Of a DNA stretch of 64,000 bases, positions 1 through 8,007 are shown piece after piece (position 1 is the first letter of the stretch; every line of letters begins with the position of its first letter). Both the position numbers and the translations under genes were made by a program. A model generated the notes under the pieces. That model was not told the origin of the DNA. It saw only the letters and a program-made list of their open reading frames with translations, and did no database searches. This stretch comes from Leptospira johnsonii (lineage in GTDB: Bacteria > Spirochaetota > Leptospiria > Leptospirales > Leptospiraceae), in NCBI RefSeq assembly GCF_003112675.1, contig NZ_BFAY01000011.1, positions 1,054,001 to 1,118,000 of the forward strand. Reading direction: 5' to 3'.

Positions 1-1
1 C

Positions 2-673
2 TTTTCTAAGTTAGACGGCAAAGTTGGTGTAACGATCTTTTTAGAAGCGATCTCAAATTTAAATCCAAGTTTTCAAGTTCAGCTCTTACAAAAGATACGC
101 AATGAAAAAGGAAAGAATAGATACTTACTCTCCGATCAGCCTGATCTTCCTGAAAAAGTAAAATCAGGTAAAGTACAAGAATCCTTGATGACTGAGATCC
201 AAACTGTTCAAGTAAAAATTCCTACACTAAGAGAAAGAAAGGAAGATATTCCTCCCTTGACCCGATTTTTTCTAGACCTGATCGGTAAAAGATATAATCG
301 GAAGAATATTAAAATTTCTGAAAAGTTAGGAAAGTTCCTATTAGAGTACGATTATCCAGGTAATCTTCATCAATTAAAGAATCTTTTGGAAGCAATGGTA
401 TCCATGCATAATGTAAAGACATTGGATACAAAACATCTTCCTCCTGAATTATTCGAAACAGGTTATAAACAAAATGATAATTTGTCTGTTCGTACTGGAA
501 TTCCTCTCAGAGATTATGAAAGAGAGATTATCAGACGCAATTTGATCCTCGTGAACGGGAATAGAGAAAAGGCTGCGAGAATATTAGGTATTTCTGAAAG
601 AACGATCTATAGAAAGATCACCGAGTTCGAACTGTTCGATTCCGAGGATGGAAAAAATCCTCCATCTTCCTGA
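2..673 (+). CDS. NtrC-family sigma-54 activator, C-terminal part, degenerate ATPase core
   Basis: The frame is open from base 2, so the gene starts before the window. What remains is the second half of an AAA+ sigma-54 activator domain followed by a Fis-type helix-turn-helix at about bases 530-650 (AARILGISERTIYRKI). The RERKEDIPPL segment (about 230-260) and YPGNL (about 353-367) identify the family. The Walker B position reads IFLEAI instead of the usual LFLDEI. The FREDLYYRL arginine-finger region is replaced by VQESLMTEI, and the sensor II VREL by LHQL. Family knowledge says these residues are needed for ATP hydrolysis. I infer a DNA-binding regulator that may no longer remodel sigma-54 polymerase. 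The 3' end overlaps the convergent holA gene by 56 bases. The N-terminal sensory domain is not visible. Confidence 0.85.
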   Translation, partial: FSKLDGKVGVTIFLEAISNLNPSFQVQLLQKIRNEKGKNRYLLSDQPDLPEKVKSGKVQESLMTEIQTVQVKIPTLRERKEDIPPLTRFFLDLIGKRYNRKNIKISEKLGKFLLEYDYPGNLHQLKNLLEAMVSMHNVKTLDTKHLPPELFETGYKQNDNLSVRTGIPLRDYEREIIRRNLILVNGNREKAARILGISERTIYRKITEFELFDSEDGKNPPSS

Positions 674-1721
674 AGAAGTAATATACGGTTTCTTCTTTTT
701 CGGAACCAGTTTTGATCTTTTGGTTCATTTCCAATAAGAATTCGTATAGTTCCTTAATTTCCATATCGTTAAACACAGAACTTTCTCTTCTGAGTCTTTT
801 AAACGTGTGGTTCTTTCGAGCGGGAGAATACGCCGCTATTCCAAGCAGATCGGACTGTTCTTTTTCGCTCAGTACCTTGTCGTACATTCTCAGAATAATT
901 TTATAAATCCTTAATTTATCCAAATGATCTTTCAATAACGAAAGAAAGATAAGAAGTGAGTCCTTACCTATTTTGAATTTAGTAAATTCTCTGGAAAATC
1001 TCCCGTAATCCTTTTCGAAAAAATAATCTACAATTTCAGAAGAACTGAATTCGGAACTCTGGAATAATACTTCTTTTAGATCTGCGAGATTGAAACTTTT
1101 CTTTCCTAAATATAATTTCAGTTTTTCTAAATTTCTTAAGTATGCGCCTGCGCTCGGACTTACTTTGAGTAAAAATTCTTCTTCTGCTTCATCGTCTAAT
1201 TTTACTTCTACTTCTTTGGATGCTCTTAAGAAGGCTTCCTTTCTTTTATCAGGAAATATTTTAGAAGATTTAAAATGAGAGACCTTATCTCCGAATATAG
1301 AGATCAATTCTTTAGGAAGATCCCAATGATCGTAATGGATCAGAATTCTGACCGTCTCCGGAACTGAAAAAGATTTGGGAGATGTTTTGGATTTTGTTTT
1401 TCCCATCCAAGGTTTGAAGAATGTAACGCCCGACTTGATGATGAATAATTTTTGGGCCGCGAACATATCTAAGTTTCCGGCTTCGTTTTGAAAATTCTCC
1501 AGATCACCTGGCTCCGCTACAAACACCACGATCTCATATGGATCCGCGCTTTTTTTGTAAGCTGCCTTGTATAGATCGCTAACGACACCGAATTCGTATG
1601 AATCCTGAGAGATCACAAAAAGTATCTGAGGCAATGATTCCAGGCTGGGCTTTGTTTTGTGCAGGAAATCGATCAGATTCTCATAAGAATTCGAAACTTT
1701 GGTATCGGCCACGGAAATCAT
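618..1721 (-). CDS. holA: DNA polymerase III delta subunit
   Basis: At 367 residues this is the usual size for the clamp-loader delta subunit, which opens the beta sliding clamp during replication. The fold pattern fits HolA: an N-terminal Rossmann-like part (LFVISQDSYEFGVV, ELISIFGDKV), a short middle domain rich in Lys/Glu, and a helical collar domain at the C-terminus. The family lacks a strong signature motif, so the call rests on overall pattern and length. The ATG at 1721 has no well-spaced ribosome site. A GTG three codons downstream (1712) has AGGA eight bases ahead and may be the true start. The gene converges on the upstream regulator and the last 56 bases overlap it. It is transcribed away from the small gene at 1818. 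Confidence 0.75.
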   Translation of the reverse strand: MISVADTKVSNSYENLIDFLHKTKPSLESLPQILFVISQDSYEFGVVSDLYKAAYKKSADPYEIVVFVAEPGDLENFQNEAGNLDMFAAQKLFIIKSGVTFFKPWMGKTKSKTSPKSFSVPETVRILIHYDHWDLPKELISIFGDKVSHFKSSKIFPDKRKEAFLRASKEVEVKLDDEAEEEFLLKVSPSAGAYLRNLEKLKLYLGKKSFNLADLKEVLFQSSEFSSSEIVDYFFEKDYGRFSREFTKFKIGKDSLLIFLSLLKDHLDKLRIYKIILRMYDKVLSEKEQSDLLGIAAYSPARKNHTFKRLRRESSVFNDMEIKELYEFLLEMNQKIKTGSEKEETVYYFFRKMEDFFHPRNRTVRTR

Positions 1722-1817
1722 CCTGGAAGGAATTCCGAGAGAGTCAAGCGGATGATCCGATTCTTTTCCTAAAGTAGATCCCGGATTTTTCCGATCTTTT
1801 AGATAGGTTCAGACCCT

Positions 1818-2039
1818 ATGAGAATCAGCGACGGCGTACAAAGAATTTCTTCCCAGGAAGATTATCTTACTTATATCAAACCGATCCTAAATCAGTCCAG
1901 GGTTCCCGCAATTGAGCCTATCCGCCAAAGGGATTTTTCTGAGACGGCAAAGTCTCTGAAACTTTATGGTCCGGATGGAAGTTCCGCTCCTCAGGATCCT
2001 TCTGTTTCAAAGGGACGATTCCTGGATCTTTACGTTTAA
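1818..2039 (+). CDS. Small conserved-looking hypothetical protein, 73 aa
   Basis: A 73-residue soluble protein with no signal peptide or membrane segment. It is basic and proline-containing and ends KGRFLDLYV. I do not recognise the family. It fills the gap between divergent holA and convergent maf, starts with ATG shortly after an AGG-containing leader, and has codon use like its neighbours. The tail resembles that of another small protein in this window at 60012 (ending KGAFVDKIS), a reason to think both are real genes. Confidence 0.55.
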   Translation: MRISDGVQRISSQEDYLTYIKPILNQSRVPAIEPIRQRDFSETAKSLKLYGPDGSSAPQDPSVSKGRFLDLYV

Positions 2040-2062
2040 TCTCCTTCTTCTAAAATCATAAA

Positions 2063-2617
2063 TCAGAGAAACCTGCTCCAAAGAGTATGGCATAAGAAAA
2101 ATTTGCGGATCGGAAATCCTAAAATATTAGAATAAGATCCTTGAAAACTTTTGGCAGGTGAATTTGGATCTTGGATCCCGTAGGACCCTGCCTTATCATG
2201 GGGTTTGCAAATTTTAATATATTCTAAAATTTCAGATTTGCTCCAAGAATGGAATTCTACTTCTGAAACATCGTAATCGAAAATTTTTTCGTCCTTAGTC
2301 ATTATTCCAAGTCCTGAATACACTTGATGTGTTTTTCCGGAAAGTTCAGAGAGCATGGAGAATGCTTCCGAATCATCTGCAGGTTTTTGCAGTATCTTAT
2401 TTTGAAAAACTACGATCGTATCCGAGGATAAGATTACTTCTTCTGGATCGTTCGGCTTGGGTCCAAGTTTTGCTAAAGTCACTCTTTCCAAATAACGAAC
2501 GGGTGTTTCTTCATGAAGACTAGTTTCGTCCGTAGGCAAAGGAAGGATTTGGAAATGTAGTCCTAAGGATTGTAAGATCTCCTTTCGTCTTGGAGATTGA
2601 GATCTCAGAATAAGCAT
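2063..2617 (-). CDS. maf: Maf-family nucleotide pyrophosphatase
   Basis: At 184 residues this has normal Maf/HAM1-like length. The N-terminal SQSPRRKEIL motif, the ILSSDTIVV segment with its catalytic aspartate, and SGKTHQVYSG are the family signatures. C-terminal AGSYGIQD is also typical. Maf proteins hydrolyse non-canonical or modified nucleoside triphosphates to monophosphates and have been linked to septum inhibition in other bacteria. The start at 2617 is divergent to the exported protein at 2690, leaving about 70 bases for both promoters. Confidence 0.92.
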   Translation of the reverse strand: MLILRSQSPRRKEILQSLGLHFQILPLPTDETSLHEETPVRYLERVTLAKLGPKPNDPEEVILSSDTIVVFQNKILQKPADDSEAFSMLSELSGKTHQVYSGLGIMTKDEKIFDYDVSEVEFHSWSKSEILEYIKICKPHDKAGSYGIQDPNSPAKSFQGSYSNILGFPIRKFFLCHTLWSRFL

Positions 2618-2689
2618 ATATCCATTCTGAAAGAAAAGCCTTGCCAGACACTCCTTTTCCCAGTATCAATGTTCGCACGGATCGAACCA

Positions 2690-3568
2690 ATGAGTTTATT
2701 TCTTAGATCATTCTTCTTCTTACGCACCCTAGTTTCGATAATTCTTGTTTTGCTTGTGGCTCTTACTTCTTCTTATTCCCAGGAAGCTTCTAAGACTGCG
2801 CCTAAAGATAGTCCGGAGCCCAAACCGACTAACACGAATGTGGATCCAAAGTCCAAAGCATATTCTTTACGTAAAAAATCCTGGATTGCTTTGAGGTATT
2901 TAAGGACTAGTCTTTTAAATTTCGGGAAGAAGACGGATTGGGATACTTCCCTCGCAGATTATGCGAAGGCAGAATCTTCTTTTCAAAGAGGAGAATGGGA
3001 ATCCGCAGGGAACCAATTCCAAACTTTAAAGACAAAATTGGACCAACTAGCCGAGGCTCAGGCAAAAGAAGTATTCAATCGTTCCGACGCGTTGGAGAAG
3101 GATATCCAACCAAAGATTGTGGATCTAAAACTGAATACAGAAGCACCTGGTAAACAGTATATTCCTGTGATGGAAAAACATCTTCAGATCTATAGAGACA
3201 CTTGGCAGGCAGCTAAATTAGAAAGAGAGATCGGGAACCAAGGGCAGAATTTATATTTTGCTAAACAAGGCCTGTTACAACTTTATAAAGCTAAGATCCT
3301 TCTGGAAAAATCCAAGGAAGGAAAACTGGAATCGGAAGAAAAGCTCAGCAAGAACAAAGTTTTGGAAACTGACTATTTAACACCTGAGGAAGTAAAATAC
3401 TGGGACGATTGTCTGGAAGTATTGAACGAATCGGAAGAGAAAAATCGCCAAAAAGAAAAGCAGGCGATTATTAGTGTATATCAGTCTAGAACCGGCAAAA
3501 AACCGGGAGAGTCTAAGAGTAACGCGAATCCCGCAAACTCTGCTCCAAGTGGCGAAGGTAAAAAGTAA
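2690..3568 (+). CDS. Exported helical (TPR-like) protein of unknown function
   Basis: With the ATG at 2690 the protein is 292 residues and begins with a clean signal peptide (SLFLRSFFFLRTLVSIILVL, then cleavage near SYSQ). Longer in-frame starts at 2597 or 2669 would overlap maf and spoil the signal. The mature part is predicted almost wholly helical and rich in Lys/Glu. Its repeat-like helices, such as YAKAESSFQRGEWESAGNQF, resemble TPR units, and the C-terminus is low-complexity and Ser/Asn-rich. It could be a periplasmic scaffold. Its size and make-up recall the leptospiral flagellar-coiling protein type (FcpA), but I see nothing that proves this. Confidence 0.75.
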   Translation: MSLFLRSFFFLRTLVSIILVLLVALTSSYSQEASKTAPKDSPEPKPTNTNVDPKSKAYSLRKKSWIALRYLRTSLLNFGKKTDWDTSLADYAKAESSFQRGEWESAGNQFQTLKTKLDQLAEAQAKEVFNRSDALEKDIQPKIVDLKLNTEAPGKQYIPVMEKHLQIYRDTWQAAKLEREIGNQGQNLYFAKQGLLQLYKAKILLEKSKEGKLESEEKLSKNKVLETDYLTPEEVKYWDDCLEVLNESEEKNRQKEKQAIISVYQSRTGKKPGESKSNANPANSAPSGEGKK

Positions 3569-3607
3569 GGTCCTTTCAGGTTTTCTTTCCGAAAGTAAGA
3601 ATAGAAT

Positions 3608-4111
3608 ATGAAATTATCCAAAATCATTTTGCTTCTATTCTTTCTTTTCTGCGTTTCTTGTAGAGGCTTCAATCTACAAAATTTTAAGAATCACACTTTT
3701 GAAAATACCTGCGATTTGTTCGATCTATTCTGCGATAAGATCGTAGTGAATCCGGATCTTTCCGACTGCGATCCATTTCATGAAGAATATGAAGGATATT
3801 CGCATTATATAGATCGCGGAGTTTTAAAGAACGATTATAAGATAGAAGAAGAAGCCAAACAGGAAAAAGAACCTAACGATCCTACGGAACCTCTACCGAA
3901 GAAAAAAGAAAAGATCAAGGCAACCAATACGGATTACGGAAATAACATGAGAATAGATTCTAAAAAGTTATTCGAAAGATATGATATTTCTGCGGGAAGA
4001 AGATCGGACAAGGACAGATCTAAACACCCTTGTGGTGTTTTGCAGAATGGTAACAAACCTAAAGTGTATTATTCGGAACCTAAAACTACCGACAAGGGAG
4101 GAGAATTTTGA
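3608..4111 (+). CDS. Putative lipoprotein, 167 aa
   Basis: The N-terminus is a short lipoprotein signal (KLSKIILLLFFLFCVSC) with the lipid-accepting cysteine near residue 19. The mature protein is hydrophilic, with four more cysteines in its first third and a Lys/Glu/Pro-rich middle, and I do not recognise the family. Its TGA overlaps the TTG start of the SDR gene in the four bases TTGA at 4108-4111, so the two are probably translationally coupled. A strong GGGAGGAG at 4097-4104 serves the downstream gene. Confidence 0.75.
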   Translation: MKLSKIILLLFFLFCVSCRGFNLQNFKNHTFENTCDLFDLFCDKIVVNPDLSDCDPFHEEYEGYSHYIDRGVLKNDYKIEEEAKQEKEPNDPTEPLPKKKEKIKATNTDYGNNMRIDSKKLFERYDISAGRRSDKDRSKHPCGVLQNGNKPKVYYSEPKTTDKGGEF

Positions 4112-4851
4112 AAAACGTATTCGATTTAACAGGTAAATCAGTATTAGTAACAGGAGCAACGAGAGGGATCGGAAGACAGATCGCTCAAGGATTTTTGGAC
4201 GCAGGGGCAACAGTTTACGGAACTGGATCTTCTGCGGAATCCATCAAACGTCTAGAAGGATCAGGCATCGAAGCGTTTGCCGCGGATATTAGGCAGCCGG
4301 GAGCAATGGATTCTATCATCGAAACGTTGAGTAAAAAACACGGAAAGTTGGACGTGCTTGTAAATAATGCAGGAGTAGCGACCAATCTACCTGCAGGATT
4401 TTTTAAAGAAGAAGACATACAAAACGTTACACAAACTAACTTTGTAGGAGTGTTTCGTGCGAGTCAGGCATACTATAAAATACAAAAGAAAAAAGGCGGG
4501 AACATTATCAATATCGCCTCAGTCCTAGGAATGGTCGGCACCAAATTTGCGGCCGTGTATTGCGGAACAAAAGGTGCAGTAATTAATATGACTAAGGCCC
4601 TCGCGGTCGAATGGGCAGGTGCCGGATACAGAGTGAACGCGATCTGTCCGGGATTTATAGACACGGACATGACGGATATGATCAAAGAAAGACCCGAAGT
4701 ATTAGAGCAAATGAAAGCAAGGATCCCTTTGTCTAGATTAGGAAAACCTGAAGATCTTGCGGGCGCTGCTGTCTTTTTAGCTTCCGATGCTGCGGCATAC
4801 GTTACCGGTCAGGCTATCGTCGTGGACGGAGGTGTTACTTCCGGTATATGA
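4108..4851 (+). CDS. Short-chain dehydrogenase/reductase (FabG-like)
   Basis: A 247-residue classical SDR. The NAD(P)-binding TGATRGIG motif is at residues 10-17, NNAGV near 88, the catalytic Ser in NIASVLG, and the YCGTK version of YxxxK near residue 151. The C-terminal GQAIVVDGG is typical of FabG-like reductases. It probably reduces a 3-oxoacyl or other keto substrate; the sequence does not fix which. The start is TTG at 4108, chosen because GGGAGGAG lies four bases upstream and the start overlaps the previous stop. The stop overlaps the next ATG (ATGA at 4848), so lipoprotein, SDR and Sua5-type gene form one coupled operon. Confidence 0.88.
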   Translation: MKNVFDLTGKSVLVTGATRGIGRQIAQGFLDAGATVYGTGSSAESIKRLEGSGIEAFAADIRQPGAMDSIIETLSKKHGKLDVLVNNAGVATNLPAGFFKEEDIQNVTQTNFVGVFRASQAYYKIQKKKGGNIINIASVLGMVGTKFAAVYCGTKGAVINMTKALAVEWAGAGYRVNAICPGFIDTDMTDMIKERPEVLEQMKARIPLSRLGKPEDLAGAAVFLASDAAAYVTGQAIVVDGGVTSGI

Positions 4852-5465
4852 TATTAGAATTACATCCCCAGAATCCTGAGAAAAGGGTCCTCGGACAAAT
4901 TTCCAAAAGATTATCCGAGGGAGGGGTGTATGTATTTCCTACAGATACAGTTTACGGTTTGGTCGCAGACTCCCAGTCGCATGCGGGAGTTGAAAAATTA
5001 TACAAACTAAAGAACATCTCTAAGAACCAGCCACTCTCTCTTCTTTGCGCGGATATTTCCACCGCATCCAATTATATGGAACAACTTTCCAACGAAGCGT
5101 TCCGTTTGATGAAAAGAATAACTCCCGGACCATATACATTCGTCGTTAAGGCGAACAAACATCTTCCTAGAGTTTCTTTCTCGAATCAAAAAGATAAGAA
5201 TATTGGGATCAGGATCCCTGATTCTAAATATCTGCAGACTTTGTTGGAGCTCCATCCGAATCCTCTCACTTCTACTTCCGTATTTTTCAAAGATGAGTTT
5301 GTGACCGATGTGCATATGATTGAAAAAGAATACGGTGACAAAGTGGATGGGATTATAGATGGAGGAATCCTTGAACTGGAATTATCCACCATTCTTGATT
5401 GTACCGGAGACGGGATTTCCATCTTAAGAGAAGGCAAAGGAATGGATCGGATCAACTCATTATAA
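4848..5465 (+). CDS. Sua5/YciO/YrdC family protein (YciO-like)
   Basis: A 205-residue member of the YrdC superfamily, which includes the enzymes that make threonylcarbamoyl-AMP for t6A tRNA modification. PTDTVYGL near residue 30 and [17 protein letters not shown] near 52 mark the family. Downstream segments such as [24 protein letters not shown] and the closing ILREGKG match the YciO branch better than TsaC, so it may not be the main t6A synthase. tsaE and tsaB are at 18-19 kb. It is translationally coupled to the SDR gene through ATGA. Confidence 0.85.
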   Translation: MILELHPQNPEKRVLGQISKRLSEGGVYVFPTDTVYGLVADSQSHAGVEKLYKLKNISKNQPLSLLCADISTASNYMEQLSNEAFRLMKRITPGPYTFVVKANKHLPRVSFSNQKDKNIGIRIPDSKYLQTLLELHPNPLTSTSVFFKDEFVTDVHMIEKEYGDKVDGIIDGGILELELSTILDCTGDGISILREGKGMDRINSL

Positions 5466-5484
5466 TCTCTGGAGGCAAGTAATC

Positions 5485-6474
5485 ATGCAGAAAAGACAAT
5501 TGGGAAAGATAGGCCCACTCGTATCCGAACAAGGATTGGGTTGTATGGGAATGTCGGACTTTTACGGACAAACAGACGACACTGAATCCATTGCAACCAT
5601 ACATCGTGCAATAGAGCTGGGAGTTACATTATTCGACACAGCGGACATGTACGGTCCTCATATAAACGAAGAACTTTTAGGGAAAGCGATCAAAGGCAAA
5701 AGAGATCAAGTGGTGATCGCCACCAAATTCGGGATCGTAAGAGATCCTAATGATCCTTATAAAAGAGGATACAATGGAAAACCTGAATACGTAAAAGCTG
5801 CCTGCGAAGGAAGTTTGAAACGATTAGGAGTAGATACGATCGATCTGTATTACCAACACAGAGTAGATCCTGACACTCCAATCGAAGAAACAGTAGGAGC
5901 AATGGCTGATCTAGTAAAACAGGGAAAAGTAAAATACATAGGACTTTCCGAAGCAGGTATAGACACCATCAAGAGAGCTGCTAAGGTTCATCCGATCTCT
6001 GCGTTACAAACTGAATATTCTCTTTGGACAAGAGATCCGGAAGATGGGATCTTACAAACTTGTCGTGAACTTGGGATAGGATTCGTGGCTTATAGTCCTC
6101 TCGGCCGAGGATTTTTAACAGGGCAGATCCAAAAATTTGAGGATCTGGATCCTACAGATTTTAGAAGGAACTCCCCTCGTTTCCAAGGAGAGAATTTCCA
6201 AAAAAATTTAGAGCTAGTCGCTAAGATCAAAGAGATCGCTAACGAAAAATCTGTCACAGCAGGACAACTTGCTTTAGCTTGGGTTCTCGCTCAGGGACAA
6301 GATATAGTTCCGATTGCAGGCACTAAAAGACGCAAATATTTGGAAGAGAATATCGGAGCGAGTTCGGTAAAATTGTCTAAAGAAGATCTAGACAGGATCA
6401 ATTCAGTCGCTCCAAAAGATGCGGCCGCTGGTCTACGTTATCCGGCAACCAGCATGGGTTCTGTAGGAAGATAA
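5485..6474 (+). CDS. Aldo/keto reductase
   Basis: A 329-residue aldo/keto reductase, a TIM-barrel NADPH-dependent carbonyl reductase. The catalytic tetrad is visible: Asp in FDTADMYG (about residue 50-57), Tyr in MYG, Lys in VIATKFG, and His in YYQHRVD. The cofactor-binding end has [17 protein letters not shown]. Sequence flavour is that of the broad general-reductase group (similar to AKR11/AKR13), and the natural substrate cannot be told. The ribosome site GGAGG lies just upstream of the ATG. It follows the Sua5-type gene by 19 bases and may be cotranscribed. Confidence 0.92.
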   Translation: MQKRQLGKIGPLVSEQGLGCMGMSDFYGQTDDTESIATIHRAIELGVTLFDTADMYGPHINEELLGKAIKGKRDQVVIATKFGIVRDPNDPYKRGYNGKPEYVKAACEGSLKRLGVDTIDLYYQHRVDPDTPIEETVGAMADLVKQGKVKYIGLSEAGIDTIKRAAKVHPISALQTEYSLWTRDPEDGILQTCRELGIGFVAYSPLGRGFLTGQIQKFEDLDPTDFRRNSPRFQGENFQKNLELVAKIKEIANEKSVTAGQLALAWVLAQGQDIVPIAGTKRRKYLEENIGASSVKLSKEDLDRINSVAPKDAAAGLRYPATSMGSVGR

Positions 6475-6488
6475 TCGATCAGGGAGGC

Positions 6489-6851
6489 CTATTTACTTTT
6501 TAAAGCGGCCTTCCATTCTTCTTCTTTAAAACCTACTAGCCCGAAGTTTTCTCCTAATACAAAAGGCCTTTTTACTAAGTTGCCGTTCCCGGAAAGTAGT
6601 TCGAACTGCTCATCCAAGCTCATCTTTGCAAGTTTGTCCTTGAGTCCTAGTTCCTTATAATCCCCGCCGGAAGTATTGAATAATCTTTTGGAATCTCCGC
6701 CTACATATCCGAGCATTTTTTTGAGTTCTGTCTTGGTGGGAGGGGTTTCCCGGATTGCCTTTTTGTCGAAGTCGATCTTCTTCCCCTCCAGGAATTTGAG
6801 GGCGTTTCTGCAAGTGCTGCAATTTTTGTACTCGTAAACTTTTAATTTCAC
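6489..6851 (-). CDS. ArsC/Spx/MgsR-family thioredoxin-fold protein
   Basis: A small thioredoxin-fold protein with the CSTC (CxxC) redox motif near its N-terminus, in NCSTCRNALKFL. The C-terminal KRPFVLGENFGLVGF matches the RP-x(n)-G-F pattern of the ArsC/Spx superfamily. The CxxC is more like Spx/MgsR than classical arsenate reductase, and no arsenic gene is nearby. I chose the GTG at 6851 (120 residues) because GGAG sits eight bases upstream and it removes an 11-residue extension with no homology flavour. It is convergent with the aldo/keto reductase and divergent from fliG. Confidence 0.82.
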   Translation of the reverse strand: MKLKVYEYKNCSTCRNALKFLEGKKIDFDKKAIRETPPTKTELKKMLGYVGGDSKRLFNTSGGDYKELGLKDKLAKMSLDEQFELLSGNGNLVKRPFVLGENFGLVGFKEEEWKAALKSK

Positions 6852-6954
6852 CGTTGGATCTCCTACAAAGCGTTCCCTTCCCAAATTCGGAATTTATGTC
6901 GTCTTTGCAAGTCGGAACCGACAAAAAAACTTTACCTTGAAAATGGAAGGTTTT

Positions 6955-6962
6955 GCCGATAG
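6955..6962 (+). promoter_or_regulatory. Possible sigma-28 (FliA) -10 element upstream of fliG
   Basis: GCCGATAG at 6955-6962 matches seven of eight bases of the FliA -10 consensus GCCGATAA and lies 22 bases before the GTG of fliG. The expected -35 (TAAA-like) is poor; the nearest A-rich stretch is at about 6936-6943. This is a candidate only. Confidence 0.3.
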
Positions 6963-6984
6963 TATTCCTTAGGACGCGCTCAAA

Positions 6985-7998
6985 GTGCTGAATAAAAAGA
7001 CCTCTCTAACCGGAAGACAAAAAGCGGCCATTTTTCTCATTGCCGTAGGGTCCGACGTATCTTCGGAAATTTTCAAACATCTACGTGAAGACGAGATCGA
7101 ACAGATCACGTTTGAGATCGCACGTTTAGATAAGATAACTCCGGAGGATAAAGAGAAGGTTCTGGTAGAATTCAACGAGCTTATGATGGCTCAAGAATTC
7201 ATCTCGAACGGAGGTATCGATTTTGCTAGGGGACTTTTGGAAAAAGCTCTTGGTAACCAGAAAGCGATCGATATCATCAACCGACTTACTTCAAGTTTGC
7301 AGGTACGTCCTTTCGACTTTATTCGTAGAACAGACCCTCAGCACTTATTGAACTTTATCCAGAACGAGCACCCTCAGACAATCGCATTAATTTTATCTTA
7401 TTTAGATCCTCAGAAAGCATCTAGCATTCTTTCAGGATTACCGCATACGATCCAGGCAGAAGTTGCGAAAAGGATCGCTACCATGGACCGGGTTTCTCCT
7501 GATGTTCTTCGAGAAGTGGAAAGGGTTTTGGAAAGAAAACTTTCCACGTTGGCGAGCGAGGACTATACCTCTGCGGGTGGTATCGACTCAGTGGTTGAAA
7601 TTTTGAACCTTGTGGATAGGGGAACTGAGAAGACGATTATTGAAGCCTTGGAAGAGGAAGATCCGGAACTTGCGGAAGAGATTAAAAAGAGGATGTTCGT
7701 ATTCGAGGATATCGTACTACTCGACGACCGTGCGATCCAAAAAGTATTGAGAGAAGTAGACAACTCAGACCTTGCAAAAGCTCTCAAGTCCGTGGATACA
7801 GAGGTGCAGGAAAAGATCTTCAAGAACATGTCCAAACGTGCCGCGAACCTACTCCGAGAGGATATGGACTTCATGGGACCTATTCGTATTAAAGACGTGG
7901 AAGACGCTCAGCAAAAAATCGTTAACATCATACGTAAGCTGGAAGAATCCGGAGATATCGTAGTCGCACGTGCCGGCGAAGACGAACTCGTTATGTGA
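6985..7998 (+). CDS. fliG: Flagellar motor switch protein FliG
   Basis: At 337 residues this is full-length FliG, the rotor protein that binds the MS ring and transmits torque from the stator. The three domains are intact: the N-terminal part starting TGRQKAAIFLIAVG, the middle domain with the EHPQTIALIL motif (near residue 130), and the C-terminal torque domain with LLDDRAIQKVLREVD and KRAANLLREDMDFMGP. The charged torque-helix residues are conserved, so it should be functional. Start is GTG at 6985 with AGGA about ten bases upstream. A cyclase gene follows at once, suggesting cotranscription. Spirochaetes often carry more than one fliG, and I cannot tell which copy this is. Confidence 0.96.
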   Translation: MLNKKTSLTGRQKAAIFLIAVGSDVSSEIFKHLREDEIEQITFEIARLDKITPEDKEKVLVEFNELMMAQEFISNGGIDFARGLLEKALGNQKAIDIINRLTSSLQVRPFDFIRRTDPQHLLNFIQNEHPQTIALILSYLDPQKASSILSGLPHTIQAEVAKRIATMDRVSPDVLREVERVLERKLSTLASEDYTSAGGIDSVVEILNLVDRGTEKTIIEALEEEDPELAEEIKKRMFVFEDIVLLDDRAIQKVLREVDNSDLAKALKSVDTEVQEKIFKNMSKRAANLLREDMDFMGPIRIKDVEDAQQKIVNIIRKLEESGDIVVARAGEDELVM

Positions 7999-8007
7999 GG
8001 TCCGAAC

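Noticed and set aside
2690..3568. Flagellar coiling protein FcpA as an identity
   Set aside because: Size, export and helical make-up are similar, but I could not match any specific sequence, so I call it unknown.
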